64,000 nucleotides of DNA, from positions 5,828,001 to 5,892,000 of the forward strand of contig NZ_CAXUQL020000001.1 of assembly GCF_964253035.1 (NCBI RefSeq), written 5' to 3'. Below are positions 37,810 through 46,451 of this stretch, one piece after another. Position numbers and translations under genes: made by a program. This DNA is from Pseudorhodoferax sp032153935 (GTDB taxonomy: Bacteria; Pseudomonadota; Gammaproteobacteria; Burkholderiales; Burkholderiaceae_C). Each line of letters starts with the position of its first letter. The stretch's first letter is position 1. A model generated the notes under the pieces. The model searched no databases and was not told the DNA's origin. It saw only the letters and a program-made list of their open reading frames with translations.

Positions 37810-38973
37810 ATGCCTACCCAACGCCTTGGTCTGATCATGCACGGTGTCACCGGCCGCATGGGCATGAACCAGCACTTGATCCGCTCCATCGTCGCCATCC
37901 GCAACCAGGGCGGCGTCACGCTCTCCAACGGCGACAAGGTGATGCCCGACCCGATCCTGATTGGCCGCAATGCCGAGAAGATCGAGGCGCTGGCCAAGGC
38001 CCACGGCATCGCGCGCTGGGGCACGAACCTCGAGGCCGCCCTCGCCAACAAGGACGACACGGTGTTCTTCGATGCCGGCACCACGCAGATGCGCCCCACG
38101 CTGCTGGCCCAGGCGCTGCGCGCCGGCAAGCATGTCTACTGCGAAAAGCCCATCGCCACCACGCTGGCCGAGGCCATGGAGATTTCCAAGACCGCCAGCA
38201 AGTCGGGCCTCAAGCACGGCGCCGTGCAGGACAAGCTGTTCCTGCCCGGCCTGCGCAAGCTGGACATGCTGCGCCGCGCGGGCTTCTTCGGCAAGATGCT
38301 GTCGGTGCGCCTGGAGTTCGGCTACTGGGTGTTCGAGGGCGACCTGCAACCGATCCAGCGCCCGAGCTGGAACTACCGCAGTGAAGACGGCGGCGGCATG
38401 ATCCTGGACATGATGTGCCACTGGCGCTACGTGCTGGACAACCTGTTCGGCAAGGTGCAATCGGTCTCCTGCCTGGCCGCCACGCACATCCCCAAGCGCT
38501 GGGACGAAGCCGGCAAGGAATACACCGCCACCGCTGACGACGCGGCCTACGCCACCTGCGAACTGCAGGGCCATGGCGGCGAAAGCGTGATCGCGCAGCT
38601 CAACATGAGCTGGGCCACGCGCGTGCGCCGCGACGACCTCGTGACCTTCCATGTCGACGGCACGCATGGTTCGGCCGTGGCCGGCCTGTCGGACTGCCGC
38701 GCCCAGAGCCGCGTGAACACGCCGCGCCCGGTCTGGAACCCGGACGTCAAGCAGACCATGAACTTCTTCGACCAATGGCAGGAAGTGCCCGATTCCATGG
38801 TCTACGACAACGGCTTCAAGATCCAGTGGGAGCACTTCATCCGCCACGTGGTGGAAGACGCGCCCTACGCCTGGACACTGCCCGAAGGCGCCAAGGGCGT
38901 GCAGCTGGTCGAGGCCGCGCTGCAGTCGCACAGGGAACGCCGCTGGGTCGACGTGCCCGAGCTGAAGGTCTGA
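37810..38973 (+). CDS. Gfo/Idh/MocA-family oxidoreductase
   Basis: 387 residues. Rossmann start (RLGLIMHGVTGRMGMNQHLI) with the NAD-binding glycines, the conserved EKPIATTLAEAM motif (about residue 118, Lys and Pro conserved), then the substrate domain. The family oxidises sugars, cyclitols and related polyols using NAD(P). The N-terminus carries an unusual MHGVTGRMGM segment similar to the dihydrodipicolinate reductase signature. AGGAAG precedes the start; 4 bases separate it from the DUF993 gene. Confidence 0.9.
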   Translation: MPTQRLGLIMHGVTGRMGMNQHLIRSIVAIRNQGGVTLSNGDKVMPDPILIGRNAEKIEALAKAHGIARWGTNLEAALANKDDTVFFDAGTTQMRPTLLAQALRAGKHVYCEKPIATTLAEAMEISKTASKSGLKHGAVQDKLFLPGLRKLDMLRRAGFFGKMLSVRLEFGYWVFEGDLQPIQRPSWNYRSEDGGGMILDMMCHWRYVLDNLFGKVQSVSCLAATHIPKRWDEAGKEYTATADDAAYATCELQGHGGESVIAQLNMSWATRVRRDDLVTFHVDGTHGSAVAGLSDCRAQSRVNTPRPVWNPDVKQTMNFFDQWQEVPDSMVYDNGFKIQWEHFIRHVVEDAPYAWTLPEGAKGVQLVEAALQSHRERRWVDVPELKV

Positions 38974-38977
38974 CACC

Positions 38978-40180
38978 ATGGCGCTCTCGATCCAACTCCC
39001 CACGCCGCAAGGCCTGGCCGACTACACCCTGCGCGGCCAGCCGCTGGCCCGCCCGCCGGCCGGCCTGAAGTTCAACCGCATCGCCTATTCGGCCGCACAC
39101 GTGGTGGCCGACCCGCTGGCCGCCGTCGACCCCTGGCTCACGGCCGCCGTGGACTGGGACGCCACCATCGCCTACCGCCAGCACCTGTGGTCGCTGGGCC
39201 TGGGCGTGGCCGAGGCCATGGACACGGCCCAGCGCGGCATGGGCCTGGACTGGCCCACCTCGCTGGAGCTGATCCGCCGCTCGCTGGACGCGGCCAAGGA
39301 CCACCCGGGCGCTTTCGTGGCTTCGGGCTGCGGCACCGACCACCTGGACATCGACGCGGTCAAGACCGTGGACGACGTGATCCGCGGCTACGAGGAGCAG
39401 ATGGCCGCCATCGAGAAGCTCGGGGGCAAGCTCATCATCATGGCCAGCCGCGCGCTGGCCCGCGTGGCCAAGAGCCCGGCCGACTACGAGCGCGTGTACG
39501 GCCGCATCCTGTCGCAGGCCAGGCAGCCGGTGGTGCTGCACTGGCTCGGCCCGATGTTCGACCCGGCGCTGGCAGGCTACTGGGGCAACGACAACGCCGA
39601 CGCGGCCATGGACACGGCCCTGGCCGTCATCGCGGCCAACCCGACCAAGGTCGATGGCATCAAGATCTCCCTGCTCGACAAGGACAAGGAGATCGCGATG
39701 CGCCGGCGCCTGCCGGATGTGGGCGGCCTGGACGGCCGGGGCGTCCGCATGTACACGGGCGACGACTTCAACTACGCCGAACTCATCGCAGGCGACGGCT
39801 GGGGCGAGCAGCCCCTGCAAGGCCAGAGCGATGCGCTGCTGGGCATCTTCGACGCGATCGCGCCGGCCGCCAGCGCGGCGCTGGGCAAGCTGGCCGAGGG
39901 CAAGCTCGACGAGTTTCACAGCATCCTGGGGCCGACGGTGCCGCTGTCGCGCCACATCTTCGCTGCGCCCACGCGCTTCTACAAGACCGGCGTGGTGTTC
40001 ATGGCCTGGCTCAACGGCCACCAGAAGCACTTCACGATGGTCGGCGGGCAGCAGAGCACGCGCTCGCTGCAACACCTGGCCGAGCTGTTCCGCCTGGCCG
40101 ACGCGGCCAACGTGCTGGAGAAGCCAGAACTGGCTGTGCAGCGCATGCGTTCGCTGCTGGCCGTCCACGGCATCGATTGA
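38978..40180 (+). CDS. DUF993 dihydrodipicolinate-synthase-like protein
   Basis: 400 residues of TIM-barrel type: KFNRIAYSAAHVVADPLAAV, LDAAKDHPGAFVASGCGTDH, KLIIMASRALARVAKSPADY, QPVVLHWLGPMFDPALAGYW, DGIKISLLDKDKE (a Lys in the position expected for a Schiff-base residue), VFMAWLNGHQKHFTMVGGQQ. DUF993 proteins are described as DHDPS-like and occur next to Gfo/Idh/MocA dehydrogenases. An aldolase-type cleavage of a keto sugar or cyclitol-derived acid is the natural inference; the reaction is not established. Confidence 0.85.
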   Translation: MALSIQLPTPQGLADYTLRGQPLARPPAGLKFNRIAYSAAHVVADPLAAVDPWLTAAVDWDATIAYRQHLWSLGLGVAEAMDTAQRGMGLDWPTSLELIRRSLDAAKDHPGAFVASGCGTDHLDIDAVKTVDDVIRGYEEQMAAIEKLGGKLIIMASRALARVAKSPADYERVYGRILSQARQPVVLHWLGPMFDPALAGYWGNDNADAAMDTALAVIAANPTKVDGIKISLLDKDKEIAMRRRLPDVGGLDGRGVRMYTGDDFNYAELIAGDGWGEQPLQGQSDALLGIFDAIAPAASAALGKLAEGKLDEFHSILGPTVPLSRHIFAAPTRFYKTGVVFMAWLNGHQKHFTMVGGQQSTRSLQHLAELFRLADAANVLEKPELAVQRMRSLLAVHGID

Positions 40181-40230
40181 GCTTCCGCGGGGCGGCAGGT
40201 GCGGCCCCGCCACCACATCAGGAGACAGAC

Positions 40231-41193
40231 ATGCACGTCGTTTCGCGCCGGGCCCTGGCGGCCCTCGCCCTCGCGCTGCCGTTCACGGCCGCGTTGGCCA
40301 ATGACTATCCCAACAAGCCCGTGCGCGTGATCATCCCGTTCCCGCCGGGCGGCACGCTGGACACCGTGGGCCGACTGCTCGCGCAAAAGCTCGGCGAGCA
40401 GACGGGCCAGAGCTTCGTGGTCGAGAACCGTCCCGGCGGCAACGCCACCATCGGGGCGGGTGCCGTGGCCAAGTCGCCGGCCGACGGCTACACGCTGCTG
40501 TTCAACGCCTCGACCTTCACGACCTCCACGCACTTCCTGAAGTCGCCGCCCTACGACCCGGCCACCGACTTCACGCCGATCGCGCTGGTGGCCAAAGCGC
40601 CGCTGTCGGTCTCGGTCAACAAGGATTTGCCCATCACCGACGTCAAGTCGCTGATCACGCATGCCAAGGCGAATCCGGGCAAGCTCAGCTTCGCGGTAGG
40701 CTCCATCGCCTCGGCCGGGCATTTCTCGACCGAACTGATCAAGAGCAGCGCCGGCCTGAACCTGCAGATCGTGCCTTACAAGGGCTCGGCACCGGCCTAC
40801 CAGGACTTGGTGGGCGGGCAGATCGCCGGCTTCGTCGACCCGGTGCTGGGCGCGACCTCGTTCTACAAGAGCGGCATGCTGGAGATCATCGCCGTGACCT
40901 CCAAGACCCGGCTGCCCACGCTGCCCGAGGTGCCCACGGTCGGCGAGACCATCCCCGGCTACGAGTTCTACAGCTGGTACGGCCTGTGGGGCCCGGCCAA
41001 GCTGCCGGCCGAGGTCACGGCCAAGCTCAATGCCGAGGTCAACAAGGCGCTGGCCGGCGAGATGAAGGAGCGGCTGACCAGCCAGGGCATCCTGCTCGGC
41101 GGCGGCAGCCCCGACGAGTTCGCGCGCTTCCAGAAGGACGACACGGCGCGCGCGTTCAAGACCATCGCCGATGCCAACATCCGCCCCGAGTGA
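40231..41193 (+). CDS. Bug/TctC-family solute receptor, second copy
   Basis: 320 residues from ATG 40231. Signal peptide MHVVSRRALAALALALPFTA; then YPNKPVRVIIPFPPGGTLDT, NRPGGNATIGAGAVAKSPAD, ALVAKAPLSVSVNKDLPITD, YEFYSWYGLWGPAKLPAEVT. It is not a close copy of the first receptor (about one third alike by eye), so it may bind a related but different substrate. It overlaps the following SDR gene by 23 bases. Confidence 0.92.
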   Translation: MHVVSRRALAALALALPFTAALANDYPNKPVRVIIPFPPGGTLDTVGRLLAQKLGEQTGQSFVVENRPGGNATIGAGAVAKSPADGYTLLFNASTFTTSTHFLKSPPYDPATDFTPIALVAKAPLSVSVNKDLPITDVKSLITHAKANPGKLSFAVGSIASAGHFSTELIKSSAGLNLQIVPYKGSAPAYQDLVGGQIAGFVDPVLGATSFYKSGMLEIIAVTSKTRLPTLPEVPTVGETIPGYEFYSWYGLWGPAKLPAEVTAKLNAEVNKALAGEMKERLTSQGILLGGGSPDEFARFQKDDTARAFKTIADANIRPE

Positions 41194-41872
41194 GTCCCGT
41201 GCCGTCGTGACCGGCAGCAGTGCCGGCATCGGCGCGGCGATCGCCCAGACCCTGCTTGCGCAGGGCTGGGCCGTGACGGGCATGGACCGCGCCGCTGCCT
41301 CCATCGATCACGTGCGCTATGACCACGTGCAAGTGGACCTGGCCGACGGTGCCGCCACCGACGCGGCGGCGCGCGCCGCCGAGGGCGCGCAAGCCTTGGT
41401 GCACGCGGCTGGCGTGCTGCGCGTGGCGCCGCTGGGCCGCCTGAAGCCCGAGGACGGCGCCCGCATGTGGCAGCTGCACGTGGACGCGCTGAGCCGCATC
41501 GCCAACATCCTGCTGCCGGCCATGGCCCGCGCAGGCCAGGGCCGCGTGGTGCTGATCGGCAGCCGCGTCGCCAGCGGCGTGGCCGGCCGCAGCCAGTACG
41601 CCGCCACCAAGGCCGCCATGCTGGCGCTCGCGCGCAGCTGGGCGGCCGAGGTCGTGGCGCAGGGCGTCACGGTCAACGTGGTGTCGCCCGCGGCCACGCG
41701 CACCGGCATGCTGGACGACCCGGCACGCCAGACCGAACAACCCAAGCTGCCGCCCATGGGCCGGCTCATCGAGCCCGACGAGGTCGCCGCACTGGTGGGC
41801 TTCCTGCTGTCGCCGGCCGCTGCGCCCATCACGGGCCAGGACATCCGCGTCTGCGGTGGCGCTTCGCTATGA
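41171..41872 (+). CDS. SDR-family oxidoreductase
   Basis: 233 residues. NAD(P)-binding VVTGSSAGIGAAIAQTLLAQ (TGxxxGIG), LVHAAGVLRV (NAG-like), catalytic Ser in VLIGSRVASG, and YAATK (YxxxK, about residue 147). It ends with the family's GQDIRVCGGASL. Classical short-chain dehydrogenase acting on an alcohol/ketone intermediate of the cluster. It overlaps both neighbours, so it is co-translated. Confidence 0.9.
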   Translation: MPTSAPSESRAVVTGSSAGIGAAIAQTLLAQGWAVTGMDRAAASIDHVRYDHVQVDLADGAATDAAARAAEGAQALVHAAGVLRVAPLGRLKPEDGARMWQLHVDALSRIANILLPAMARAGQGRVVLIGSRVASGVAGRSQYAATKAAMLALARSWAAEVVAQGVTVNVVSPAATRTGMLDDPARQTEQPKLPPMGRLIEPDEVAALVGFLLSPAAAPITGQDIRVCGGASL

Positions 41873-42762
41873 CCGCACCCGTCCCCCCCGTCGGACTGGT
41901 CGGCCTGGGCCTCGTGGGCCAGGCCATCGCGCAGCGCCTGCGTGAAGCCGGCATCGCCACGCTGGGCTACGACATCCGCGCCGAGGCGCGTGCAGCGTTC
42001 GAAGGTGAAGCCGCCGACAGCGTGCGCGCGCTCGGCGAGCGCTGCGACACCGTGGTGCTGGCCGTGTTCGACACCGGCGGCGTGGTCGACAGCGTCGAGG
42101 GCGTGCAAGGCCTGCTGTCGGCCGCAGCGCCGCGCACGCAACTGTTGATCGACTGCTCCACGGGCGACCCCGACAAGCTGCAGGCCCTCGCCGGACGCCT
42201 GGCCGCACGCGGCCTGGGCTTCGTTGAGGCCCCGCTGTCCGGCTCCAGCGAACAGATCGCCGCCGGCCAGGCCACGATGCTGGTGGGCACCGACGCCGCC
42301 ACGCTGGCCCGTGCCGCGCCGCTGCTGGACCGCATCGCCGCCACGCGCGTGCACGTGGGTGGTGCCGGCATGGGCGCGCGCGCCAAGCTGGCCACCAACC
42401 TCGTGCTGGGCCTGAACCGCGCCGTGCTGGCCGAAGGCATGGTCTTCGCCGAGCGCCTGGGCATCGCACCTGCGGCCTTCCTCGAACTGGTGCTGGCCAC
42501 GCCCGCACGCTCCGGCGCCGCCGAAGCCAAGGGCCGCATGATGGTCGAGGAGCGTTTCGAACCCCAATCCCGCATCCGCCAGCATCTCAAGGACGTGGAC
42601 CTCATGCTGGCCGCCGCGGCCGACCAGGGCCAGGCCCTGCCCCTGTCGCAGACCCACGCCGCGCTCATGCGCGCGGCCATCGCGGCCGGCGACGGCGAAC
42701 TCGACAACGCCGCCATCGTGCGCCAGCTGCGCCGCGAGCGCATTCCTCCCACCTCTTCCTGA
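41869..42762 (+). CDS. Beta-hydroxyacid dehydrogenase family protein
   Basis: 297 residues. Rossmann GLVGLGLVGQAIAQRLREAG (GxGxxG), then IDCSTGDPDKLQALA, FVEAPLSGSSEQIAAGQATM (substrate-binding motif), GAGMGARAKLATNLVLGLNR with the catalytic Lys (GxxxKxxxN). This is the 3-hydroxyisobutyrate/tartronate-semialdehyde-reductase family. Start ATG 41869 overlaps the SDR stop. Confidence 0.9.
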   Translation: MTAPVPPVGLVGLGLVGQAIAQRLREAGIATLGYDIRAEARAAFEGEAADSVRALGERCDTVVLAVFDTGGVVDSVEGVQGLLSAAAPRTQLLIDCSTGDPDKLQALAGRLAARGLGFVEAPLSGSSEQIAAGQATMLVGTDAATLARAAPLLDRIAATRVHVGGAGMGARAKLATNLVLGLNRAVLAEGMVFAERLGIAPAAFLELVLATPARSGAAEAKGRMMVEERFEPQSRIRQHLKDVDLMLAAAADQGQALPLSQTHAALMRAAIAAGDGELDNAAIVRQLRRERIPPTSS

Positions 42763-42771
42763 AGCACCCCC

Positions 42772-43647
42772 ATGCGCGATTTCTCTTCCAGCCACGAATG
42801 GCTGTCCATGAACACCGCCACCGTGCGCAAGCAGTGGCAGCTGCCGCAGATCATCGACGAGTGCGCACGCCGCGGCATCCGCGCGATCAGCCCCTGGCGC
42901 GACCAGGTGGCCGCTGCCGGCCTGGAGGCCACGCGCCGGCAGCTCAAGGAACACGGCATGCAGCTGTCGGGCTACTGCCGCGGCGGCTTCTACCCGGCCG
43001 CCGACGCCGCTGGCCTGGCCGCCGCGCTCGACGACAACCGCCGCGCCATCGACGAGGCCAAGACGCTGGACGCGGCCTGTCTCGTGCTCGTGGTCGGCGC
43101 GCTGCCAGGTGCGCTGACCGGCAAGCCGGCCTACACCGACATCGCCCGCGCCCGCAACGAGGTGCGCGACGGCATCTCTGCCTCGCTCGAGTACGCGCGC
43201 GAGGTCGGCATGCCGCTGGCCATCGAGCCGCTGCACCCCATGCAGGCGGCCGAGCGCGCCTGCATCAACACGCTGGAACACGCGCTGGACCTGTGCGATG
43301 CGCTCGACCCCGGCCAGACCGGCATGCTGGGCGTGGCCATGGACGTCTACCACTGCTGGTGGGACCCCAAGCTGCAGCAGCAGATCGCCCGCGCCGGCGA
43401 CGCGAAGCACACGCGCCTGTTGGCCTACCACGTCTGCGACTGGCTCACGCCCACGCGCGACCTGCTCAACGACCGCGGCATGATGGGCGACGGCGTGGTC
43501 GAGCTCAAGAAGATCCGCGGCTGGGTCGAGCAGGCCGGTTTCGCCGGCTTCGCCGAGGTCGAGATCTTCTCGGAACTGGACTGGTGGCAGCGCCCCGGTG
43601 CCGAGGTGCTGGAGACCTGCATCGCGCGCCACAAGAGCGCGGTATAA
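42772..43647 (+). CDS. Sugar isomerase/epimerase-like TIM barrel
   Basis: 291 residues. AP-endonuclease-2-like barrel with metal ligands in MPLAIEPLHPMQA (Glu/His), GVAMDVYHCWWDP (Asp/His), YHVCDWLTP (His/Asp) and FAEVEIFSELDWW (Glu). The family contains IolE, IolI and many sugar or cyclitol epimerases/dehydratases. Last gene of the catabolic run; 9 bases after the preceding stop. Confidence 0.88.
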   Translation: MRDFSSSHEWLSMNTATVRKQWQLPQIIDECARRGIRAISPWRDQVAAAGLEATRRQLKEHGMQLSGYCRGGFYPAADAAGLAAALDDNRRAIDEAKTLDAACLVLVVGALPGALTGKPAYTDIARARNEVRDGISASLEYAREVGMPLAIEPLHPMQAAERACINTLEHALDLCDALDPGQTGMLGVAMDVYHCWWDPKLQQQIARAGDAKHTRLLAYHVCDWLTPTRDLLNDRGMMGDGVVELKKIRGWVEQAGFAGFAEVEIFSELDWWQRPGAEVLETCIARHKSAV

Positions 43648-43655
43648 ACCCGGCC

Positions 43656-44573
43656 GTGCATTCGCCTCCCACCAACGCAGCCGCCAACCGACGCGGCATC
43701 TGGATGATGGCGGGGGCCATGGCGGGCTTCGTCGTCAACGACGCCATCGTCAAGCATGTGAGCGAGGGCATGCCCTCGGCGCAGCTGATCTTCCTGCGCG
43801 GCGTGCTGGCCTCGTTGCTGGTGCTGGGCATGGCCTGCGCGCTGGGCGTGCGCAGGCAGCTGCGCCACGTATTGCAGCCGCGCGTCGCATCGCGCGCAGC
43901 GGTGGACGCCTGCGCCACGGTGATGTACCTGCTCTCGCTGTTCCACCTGCCGCTGGGCAATGCGACGGCCATCAACCTCGCGGCGCCGCTGTTCATGGTG
44001 GTGTTCGCGGTCTGGTTCCTGAAGGAGCGCCCCGGCACTGCGCGCTGGCTGGCCGTGGCCGTGGGTTTCGCCGGCGTGCTGTGCGTGGTGCAGCCCCGCA
44101 GCGATGGCTTCAATGCCTGGGCCCTGCTGTGCCTGGCCGGCACGCTGTTCCACGCCACGCGCGACCTGCTCACGCGCCGCATCGACCCGGCCATTCCCTC
44201 CATCGTGGTCACGCTGTCCACGGCGGTGGCGGTCACGCTGCTGTCGGGCGCCATGTCGCTGGCCCAGGGCTGGCAGCCCTTTGCGCCGGTGCAGCTGGCA
44301 TGGCTGGCGGCCGCATCGGTGTTCCTCGTGGCCGGCTACTTCCTGATCATCCAGTGCATGCGCCAGGGCGAGGTTTCGCTGACAGCGCCATTCCGCTACT
44401 CGGCCCTGCTGTTCGCCGTGGTGCTGGGCTATGGAGTCTGGGGCGACGTGCCCAACGCCTGGGCCTGGTGCGGCATCGCGCTGCTGGTGGGCTCGGGCCT
44501 GTATGTGGTGCACGACCAGCGCGGCCGCACAGCGCGGGCGCAGCGCCTGGCGCTCGAAGCGCAAATCGACTAG
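43656..44573 (+). CDS. EamA/DMT-family permease
   Basis: 305 residues from GTG 43656, or about 289 from the ATG at 43704 (MMAGAMAGFVVNDAIVKHVS). Ten membrane helices in two EamA repeats, e.g. GMPSAQLIFLRGVLASLLVL and FRYSALLFAVVLGYGVWGDV. The C-terminus is hydrophilic (VVHDQRGRTARAQRLALEAQ). Inner-membrane transporter; substrate unknown. Eight bases after the isomerase stop, so probably co-transcribed with the catabolic cluster. Confidence 0.82.
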   Translation: MHSPPTNAAANRRGIWMMAGAMAGFVVNDAIVKHVSEGMPSAQLIFLRGVLASLLVLGMACALGVRRQLRHVLQPRVASRAAVDACATVMYLLSLFHLPLGNATAINLAAPLFMVVFAVWFLKERPGTARWLAVAVGFAGVLCVVQPRSDGFNAWALLCLAGTLFHATRDLLTRRIDPAIPSIVVTLSTAVAVTLLSGAMSLAQGWQPFAPVQLAWLAAASVFLVAGYFLIIQCMRQGEVSLTAPFRYSALLFAVVLGYGVWGDVPNAWAWCGIALLVGSGLYVVHDQRGRTARAQRLALEAQID

Positions 44574-44583
44574 CGACCCTCTT

Positions 44584-44629
44584 GAAAACATCCAATGACC
44601 ATCCATATGGATGGCATGAGGATGTTTTC
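44584..44629. promoter_or_regulatory. CopG-gene operator with nested palindromes
   Basis: GAAAACATCC (44584-44593) and GGATGTTTTC (44620-44629) form a perfect 10-bp inverted repeat, and inside it CCATCCATATGGATGG is a second perfect palindrome (about 44600-44615). The outer arm touches the start codon of the RHH gene. This is a plausible autoregulatory site for that protein. Confidence 0.62.
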
Positions 44630-45043
44630 ATGACCAACACCCAGTCCATTGCGCGCGTCAGCGAGTCCGAGAAGCTGACCATCAACCTCGGCTACGTCGA
44701 TCTGGGCCAGATCGACCTGCTGGTGGCCGAGGGCTTCTACGCCAACCGCAGCGACTTCATCCGCACCGCCATCCGCAACCATCTGGCGACGCACGGCGAC
44801 GCGCTGCGCCAGGTGGTGGCGCGCAAGATGCTGGTGCTTGGACTACAGCAGTTCTCGGCAGCCGACCTCACACGGGTCCGCGCGGCCGGCGAGAAACTGC
44901 AGATCAGGGTGCTGGGATTGGCCAGCATCGCGCCCGATGTGCCAGCAGAACTTGCGGCGGAGACCATCGAATCCATCACCGTGCTGGGTGCGCTCCATGC
45001 GAGCCCGACCGTCCGAGCCGCATTGGCCGGACGCATCCACTGA
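44630..45043 (+). CDS. CopG/ribbon-helix-helix regulator next to the PHB-type esterase
   Basis: 137 residues. SEKLTINLGYVDLGQIDLLV then AEGFYANRSDFIRTAIRNHL (about 12-50) is the RHH DNA-binding domain; the remainder is a helical/beta effector part (LGLQQFSAADLTRVRAAGEK). It has its own palindromic upstream region and is followed after 15 bases by the esterase gene, so it most likely controls that gene. Confidence 0.8.
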   Translation: MTNTQSIARVSESEKLTINLGYVDLGQIDLLVAEGFYANRSDFIRTAIRNHLATHGDALRQVVARKMLVLGLQQFSAADLTRVRAAGEKLQIRVLGLASIAPDVPAELAAETIESITVLGALHASPTVRAALAGRIH

Positions 45044-45058
45044 GACGAGAACTCCACC

Positions 45059-46141
45059 ATGAAGCACCTGTTCACCGAGCTGTTCGGCGAAGCCACGCGC
45101 CTGACCCAGGGCGGCCAGTTCCAGGCCGCCACCGACCTGATCCAGCGCACGCTGCGCGATGCCGGCCTGGCCGGCCTGGCACCGACGCAGGCGCCACCAG
45201 ACCAGGGCACCGTGATCGATGCCGAGAGCCGCGTGGTCCCCGATGAGGCGCTGCCACCGTCGGCCACACGCAGCGAACACGCCGCTGCGCCCGACGCCGA
45301 ACAATGGCTGGACGGCAGCTTCAGCCACCGTGGCCGAACGCTGGCCTACAAGCTCTACGTGCCGCCCACTGCGGCCAACGCAGCGCCTGCGCCGCGGCCG
45401 CTGCTCGTCATGCTGCACGGCTGCACGCAGGACGCGGACGACTTCGCCGCCGGCACGCGCATGAACCAACTGGCCCGTGCGGCCGGCATGCTGGTGCTGT
45501 ACCCCGTGCAGACCCAGCACGCCAACGCGCAGAAGTGCTGGAACTGGTTCAAGCCGCAGCACCAGCGGCGCGACCAGGGCGAGCCGGCCCTGCTGGCCGC
45601 GCTGACAAAGGAGGTCATGGCCACCCATGCGGTCGATGCCGAGCGCGTCTATGTGGCGGGCCTGTCGGCCGGTGGCGCCATGGCCGACATCCTGGGCCGC
45701 AGCCATCCCGACCTGTTCGCGGCCGTCGGCGTGCATTCCGGCCTGCCGCTGGGTACCGCGAACGACCTGCCCTCGGCCCTGGCAGCCATGCGCAGCGGTC
45801 CCACGGGCGCGGCCACCACCGACCTGCCCACGCGCCCGGTCATCGTGTTCCACGGCGACGCGGACAGCACCGTGCATCCGTCCAATGGCGCCGCCGTCGC
45901 ACGCGACGGCCGGCCGCAAGAGCGCCCCGACATCCGCAAGGGCCGCGCGCCGAACGGCCAGGCCTTCACCCACACCGTCTACCGCGGCGCCGACGGCAGC
46001 AGCCAGGCCGAGCACTGGGTACTGCACGGCCTGGGCCATGCCTGGTCGGGCGGCAGCCCGGCGGGCAGCTACACCGCGCCGGGCGGCGTAGATGCCAGCG
46101 CCGAACTGCTGCGCTTCCTGCTGTCGCACAGGCGTCCTTAG
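45059..46141 (+). CDS. PHB-depolymerase-family esterase
   Basis: 360 residues. The catalytic domain spans about 90-345: LLVMLHGCTQDADDFAAGTR (oxyanion-hole region), lipase box AGLSAGGAMA (catalytic Ser, about 201), an Asp in FHGDADSTVHPSNG (about 264) and His in GLGHAWSGG (about 325). Esterase/PHB depolymerase family. No signal peptide is visible; the first 85 residues are a charged, Gln/Ala-rich leader, so an intracellular PHB or oligomer esterase is likely. A frequent partner of CopG-type regulators. Confidence 0.9.
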   Translation: MKHLFTELFGEATRLTQGGQFQAATDLIQRTLRDAGLAGLAPTQAPPDQGTVIDAESRVVPDEALPPSATRSEHAAAPDAEQWLDGSFSHRGRTLAYKLYVPPTAANAAPAPRPLLVMLHGCTQDADDFAAGTRMNQLARAAGMLVLYPVQTQHANAQKCWNWFKPQHQRRDQGEPALLAALTKEVMATHAVDAERVYVAGLSAGGAMADILGRSHPDLFAAVGVHSGLPLGTANDLPSALAAMRSGPTGAATTDLPTRPVIVFHGDADSTVHPSNGAAVARDGRPQERPDIRKGRAPNGQAFTHTVYRGADGSSQAEHWVLHGLGHAWSGGSPAGSYTAPGGVDASAELLRFLLSHRRP

Positions 46142-46205
46142 CCGCCAAAGGGTTGCCGCGCGCCGCCTAGAATTGCCCCGCGCCGACCCGTCACGGGCCG
46201 GCGCA

Positions 46206-46356
46206 AAGCGTTCTCAGGGCGGGGTGCAATTCCCCACCGGCGGTGATGGCGGGGCAACCCGCACAAGCCCGCGAGCGCCTTGCACGCCAGCCGTGCAAGG
46301 GTCAGCAGATCCGGTGCGATCCCGGAGCCGACGGTCACAGTCCGGATGAAAGAGAG
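46206..46356 (+). promoter_or_regulatory. FMN riboswitch (RFN element)
   Basis: Clear RFN consensus blocks in order: CTCAGGGCGGGGTGCAATTC, CCCACCGGCGGTGATGG, GCCCGCGAGCGCC, CAGATCCGGTGCGATCCCGG, AGCCGACGGTCACAGTCC and GGATGAAAGAGAG. The variable stem lies between GCGAGCGCC and CAGATCC. It binds FMN and controls the downstream lumazine synthase gene, probably at translation, since no U-run terminator is seen before the start. Confidence 0.95.
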
Positions 46357-46451
46357 CGCGATCGCGATGCCGCGCGTGCGTCCGCCATGGATGCGCGCAG
46401 GCCATGCGTTCGTGCGCCCTGATTCAGGCCAACCTTGCTCCAAGGAACACC

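Noticed and set aside
36580..39003. 807-residue minus-strand frame across the TetR, Bug and dehydrogenase genes
   Set aside because: It spans three clear plus-strand genes with defined families, and its His/Asp/Gly/Arg/Val-rich composition is that of antisense high-GC DNA.
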